Source: Bacteroidales bacterium UBA1216
Lineage (GTDB): Bacteria; Bacteroidota; Bacteroidia; Bacteroidales; Paludibacteraceae
Length of the DNA stretch: 16,574 nt
Assembly (NCBI GenBank): GCA_002309255.1
Contig: DBXI01000021.1
Span: 3,212-19,785, forward strand
Direction: 5' to 3'
The translations under genes and the position numbers were made by a program. Below, one piece after another: positions 14,382-16,574 of the stretch. Under the pieces are notes generated by a model. The model saw nothing but the letters and a program-made list of their open reading frames with translations, ran no database searches and was not told the DNA's origin. Position 1 is the stretch's first letter; the number at the start of each line of letters is the position of its first letter.

Positions 14382-15902
14382 TCACTTTTCAACCGCCAAC
14401 GTGTTGGTGTACTTCTTGTAATAGGTCTGTGCCACCTGCGCCTCTACCTCTGCGTCGATGCGGTCAGTGCACGCTGCCTGCCAGGCTGTCTGCGCCTGCA
14501 TCAGGTCAGATGCCGTGGCCAAGCCTGCCTCAAAGGACTCCTGAGCAAACCGCAGCACCTCCTCTGCGTTCTTCACCTGCAGCTCGGTCATCGCCACCTT
14601 CTGTTGGGCCTCAAGAACCTTCTGGTTGGCTTGCGTCACTTGCAGCGTCAGTAGCTCCTTCGCCTCGTCGCGCTTCATGGCTACGACGTTTGCCTCGTGT
14701 TTGGCGGCTTTCAGACGAAGTATATCGTCGGCGTGGGCTATAGGGATATTCACCACCACACCGGCCGAAAAGAATCCCGTTCCTTTCCACTGGTTGTTGA
14801 AGCCGTTCTCCACGCTCGGGTTGCTGTAGATGTAGTTGGCCTGCGCCATGATGTTCGGTTGCAGACCGGCTGACAAGATGCGCACGTTCGACTTGGCCAT
14901 CTTCTCCGCAGCATTCAGCAGTTGGATCTCCTTGCGTGCATCTAGCATCGCTTCGTCAACACGCAGCGTGTCCTGCAACTGAATATCATCCAAGCCTTTA
15001 TCCTGCAACCGAAAATCCGTATCCAGCGGCAGACCGATGAGTTGGCAGAGTGCCATCTTAGATAGCAGCAATCCGTTCTCGGCTTGCATCTTCTTCACTT
15101 CGGCTTCGCCGCGTTTGGCTTTGACCTTCAGCAGGTCGGACTGAGTAGCCAAGCCCTCTGCGGCCAGCTCCTGCACGTTGTTCTCCAGCGTCAGAAGCAG
15201 CTCGTAGTACTGCTCCGCCAATTGCTTCTTCTGAGCCACGTTGATCACGCGCCAGTAGGCTTCATCCACACCCACAAGCAGATCCTCCTGCTTGTTGTCC
15301 GCCTCTATCTCCGCTATCTCACGTGCGGTGGTGGCTATGTCGTACATCGCTTTCAGCCGTCCGCCTACGTAGATCGGCTGCGTCAGCCCAACCTGACCTA
15401 TCACCACATGCGTCAGGTCAGGGTTCAGTGCCCGATAGAGCTCCTGATAGGCGCTGGCGATGATCTGTCCGCTCTCAGAGCTTAAGGTCTGCACGCGTTC
15501 GTGCATGTCGGGCAAGGTGCGCGTGTCTTGCTCCAGTTGGTTGATCAGTGATGTCTCGCTCCATTCGAACGAGCCTGTGCCGTCAGCACCTACACGTGCG
15601 GTGCCGAACCCAAAGCTTTTCTCGTTGGGTAGCAGCGCAGGAGACTTACTGTTCCACATATAAGAGGCATTCACGCTCAGTTTGGGGAACATAGCCGCGA
15701 GTGCTGCCTGCTGATTCAGTCGCGCCGCCTCCAGTGCCTCCTGACGCATCTCGCTTGCGTGAGACGCGCTCATAGCCATCTCGCGGCACTGCTCAAGCGT
15801 ATAGACCGGCACAACGGCTGTGTCAGACGCCTCATCAGCACGCACCATGACAGAAATGAGTAGCGCTACAGCTATCAAACCATTGTTAATTCTTAGTCGC
15901 AT
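14382..15902 (-). CDS. TolC-family outer-membrane export protein
   Basis: The 506-residue protein forms the outer-membrane/periplasmic channel of the exporter. It starts MRLRINNGLIAVALLISVMV with a Sec signal peptide, probably cleaved after A22. The mature protein opens with the family hallmark YTLEQCREMAMSAS, then long alpha-helical stretches rich in A, E and Q, with beta-strand segments (KLSVNASYMW and IGQVGLTQPIYVGGRLKA in the first half; LQPNIMAQANYIY and FFSAGVVVNIPIAHAD in the second). This internal duplication is expected of TolC proteins. The frame is open further upstream to 16052 but that part overlaps the lipoprotein gene and reads as non-native, so the ATG at 15902 with its signal peptide is preferred. 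It lies 40 bp after the lipoprotein gene. Confidence 0.93.
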   Translation of the reverse strand: MRLRINNGLIAVALLISVMVRADEASDTAVVPVYTLEQCREMAMSASHASEMRQEALEAARLNQQAALAAMFPKLSVNASYMWNSKSPALLPNEKSFGFGTARVGADGTGSFEWSETSLINQLEQDTRTLPDMHERVQTLSSESGQIIASAYQELYRALNPDLTHVVIGQVGLTQPIYVGGRLKAMYDIATTAREIAEIEADNKQEDLLVGVDEAYWRVINVAQKKQLAEQYYELLLTLENNVQELAAEGLATQSDLLKVKAKRGEAEVKKMQAENGLLLSKMALCQLIGLPLDTDFRLQDKGLDDIQLQDTLRVDEAMLDARKEIQLLNAAEKMAKSNVRILSAGLQPNIMAQANYIYSNPSVENGFNNQWKGTGFFSAGVVVNIPIAHADDILRLKAAKHEANVVAMKRDEAKELLTLQVTQANQKVLEAQQKVAMTELQVKNAEEVLRFAQESFEAGLATASDLMQAQTAWQAACTDRIDAEVEAQVAQTYYKKYTNTLAVEK

Positions 15903-15913
15903 AGTACAATCGG

Positions 15914-15940
15914 AAATTGTAAATGAACAAATTGTAAATG
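15914..15940. repeat. 15-bp-spaced direct repeat before the TolC-type gene
   Basis: AAATTGTAAATG occurs twice, at 15914-15925 and 15929-15940, 15 bp apart. The two copies fill the 40-bp gap between the lipoprotein gene and the TolC-type gene. Confidence 0.55.
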
Positions 15941-15942
15941 GT

Positions 15943-16506
15943 TTAGTTTTTCTTCGCCAGGCTTCGTATGCCTTTGCCACGCAGGGTGCGCTCGCTGGTC
16001 TGCGAGTCACCGTTGTAGTCCAGGTTGAACACCAGGTTGTTGTCATACACATCGGCGTAACCGCTCACGGTGATGTCATACACCTCATATTCATTGCGCT
16101 CGCGCACGATAACGGTGTCTTTGGTGATCAGAGCCAGGTCGATCGATATCGTATCGTAGTACTTGACTGTAGTGGGAACATCCAACGTGCGGCGGTACGG
16201 GGCGAAATGCAGACGACCGTTGTTCACGATGCCGCGCGTGACGATCACATCGCCGTTCTTCTGATCCAGAGTCAAAAGCAGGCTATCGCCGTTGTGAAGA
16301 CTCACCACCTCCAGAGTGCCGGACTCGTTGTCCAAGTTAGCCACCAGCGTGTCGGCTTTCGTCGCGCCTTTGAAGTTCTCCTCCAGTGTTACTTTACCTG
16401 TTGTCTTGTAGCGGTACGCACCCTTCACGTCACGCACGGCACTGCTGTCAGAGCATGCCACCATGCACAGCACAGCGCTTAATAGAATAAATATTTTTGA
16501 CTTCAT
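15943..16506 (-). CDS. Small lipoprotein of unknown function, first visible gene of export operon
   Basis: The protein is 187 residues. Its signal peptide MKSKIFILLSAVLCMVAC ends in a lipobox with lipidated C18. The rest is short alternating hydrophobic and polar stretches (TLVANLDNESGTLEVVSL, DSLLLTLDQKNGDVIVTRG, DTISIDLALITKDTVIV) that suggest an all-beta fold, followed by a basic tail (RTLRGKGIRSLAKKN). No enzyme motif was found and the family is not recognised. It lies 40 bp before the TolC-type gene on the same strand, so it probably belongs to the operon; an accessory or lipid-handling role for the exporter is only a guess. No promoter of the Bacteroidota consensus lies in the 68 bases upstream, so transcription may start outside the window. 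Confidence 0.75.
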   Translation of the reverse strand: MKSKIFILLSAVLCMVACSDSSAVRDVKGAYRYKTTGKVTLEENFKGATKADTLVANLDNESGTLEVVSLHNGDSLLLTLDQKNGDVIVTRGIVNNGRLHFAPYRRTLDVPTTVKYYDTISIDLALITKDTVIVRERNEYEVYDITVSGYADVYDNNLVFNLDYNGDSQTSERTLRGKGIRSLAKKN

Positions 16507-16541
16507 TGTTTTGAAAAATTATGTTTCATTTCCGTTATTTG

Positions 16542-16574
16542 TTATTCCGTCACTACTGTCCCATTAACATCTGA
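16542..16574 (-). CDS. Possible C-terminal end of an upstream gene
   Basis: From the window edge one minus-strand frame reads SDVNGTVVTE and ends in TAA at 16542, 35 bases before the lipoprotein start. A neighbouring frame also ends in a stop here, so the choice of frame is a guess. If real, the export operon continues upstream of the window. Confidence 0.25.
   Translation of the reverse strand, partial: SDVNGTVVTE

Noticed and set aside
15903..16052. Upstream extension of the TolC-type gene
   Set aside because: The extra 50 residues overlap the lipoprotein gene and look non-native, while the ATG at 15902 starts a proper signal peptide.

Overview
The window looks like a chromosomal segment of a Bacteroidales bacterium (phylum Bacteroidota). 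The evidence is three promoters of the Bacteroidota type (TTTG or TTG, 20 nt spacer, TAnnTTTG), AT-rich leaders instead of clear Shine-Dalgarno sites, paired GH13 lipoproteins, and protein sequences (RNase R, FabD, NrdJ-type domain, DinF-type MATE) that read like Bacteroidales homologues. The family or genus cannot be fixed from this sequence. No rRNA, tRNA, transposase, phage gene or CRISPR array was seen, and no stretch over 300 bases lacks a gene.

Layout: positions 1-7155 are read entirely on the minus strand. In transcription order this block holds fabD and a DinF-type MATE exporter (behind a promoter at 7211-7242); then an acyl-ACP thioesterase, a stand-alone NrdJ C-terminal-like domain and a short RNase R (behind a promoter at 4683-4714); then a small exported beta-rich protein, a TetR-type regulator behind a large inverted repeat, and the start of another exported protein cut by the window edge. 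From 7373 to 10775 two GH13 lipoproteins run on the plus strand as an operon, divergent from fabD. From 16506 down to 10824 a five-gene minus-strand export operon encodes a lipoprotein, a TolC-type outer-membrane protein, an HlyD-type adaptor and two ABC-2 permeases, with no ATPase gene in view. It meets the GH13 operon tail to tail over 48 bp containing two hairpins.

How the genes work together: fabD and the thioesterase load and release fatty-acid synthesis intermediates, RNase R degrades RNA, the GH13 pair digests alpha-glucans outside the cytoplasm, and the lipoprotein/TolC/HlyD/ABC-2 set should form an envelope-spanning exporter.

The most unusual signal is a set of about eleven short AT-rich tandem arrays (mostly 7-, 8- or 9-bp units, a few of about 15 bp) at gene boundaries. 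Several supply stop codons, and four lie inside open reading frames: one in the thioesterase and three in the MATE exporter. Unit sequences differ between arrays but the architecture recurs. The arrays are absent from the GH13 genes and from the permease and HlyD coding regions. The second point of interest is the free-standing NrdJ-like domain, without a cysteine tail, next to an RNase R lacking its usual N-terminal domains.
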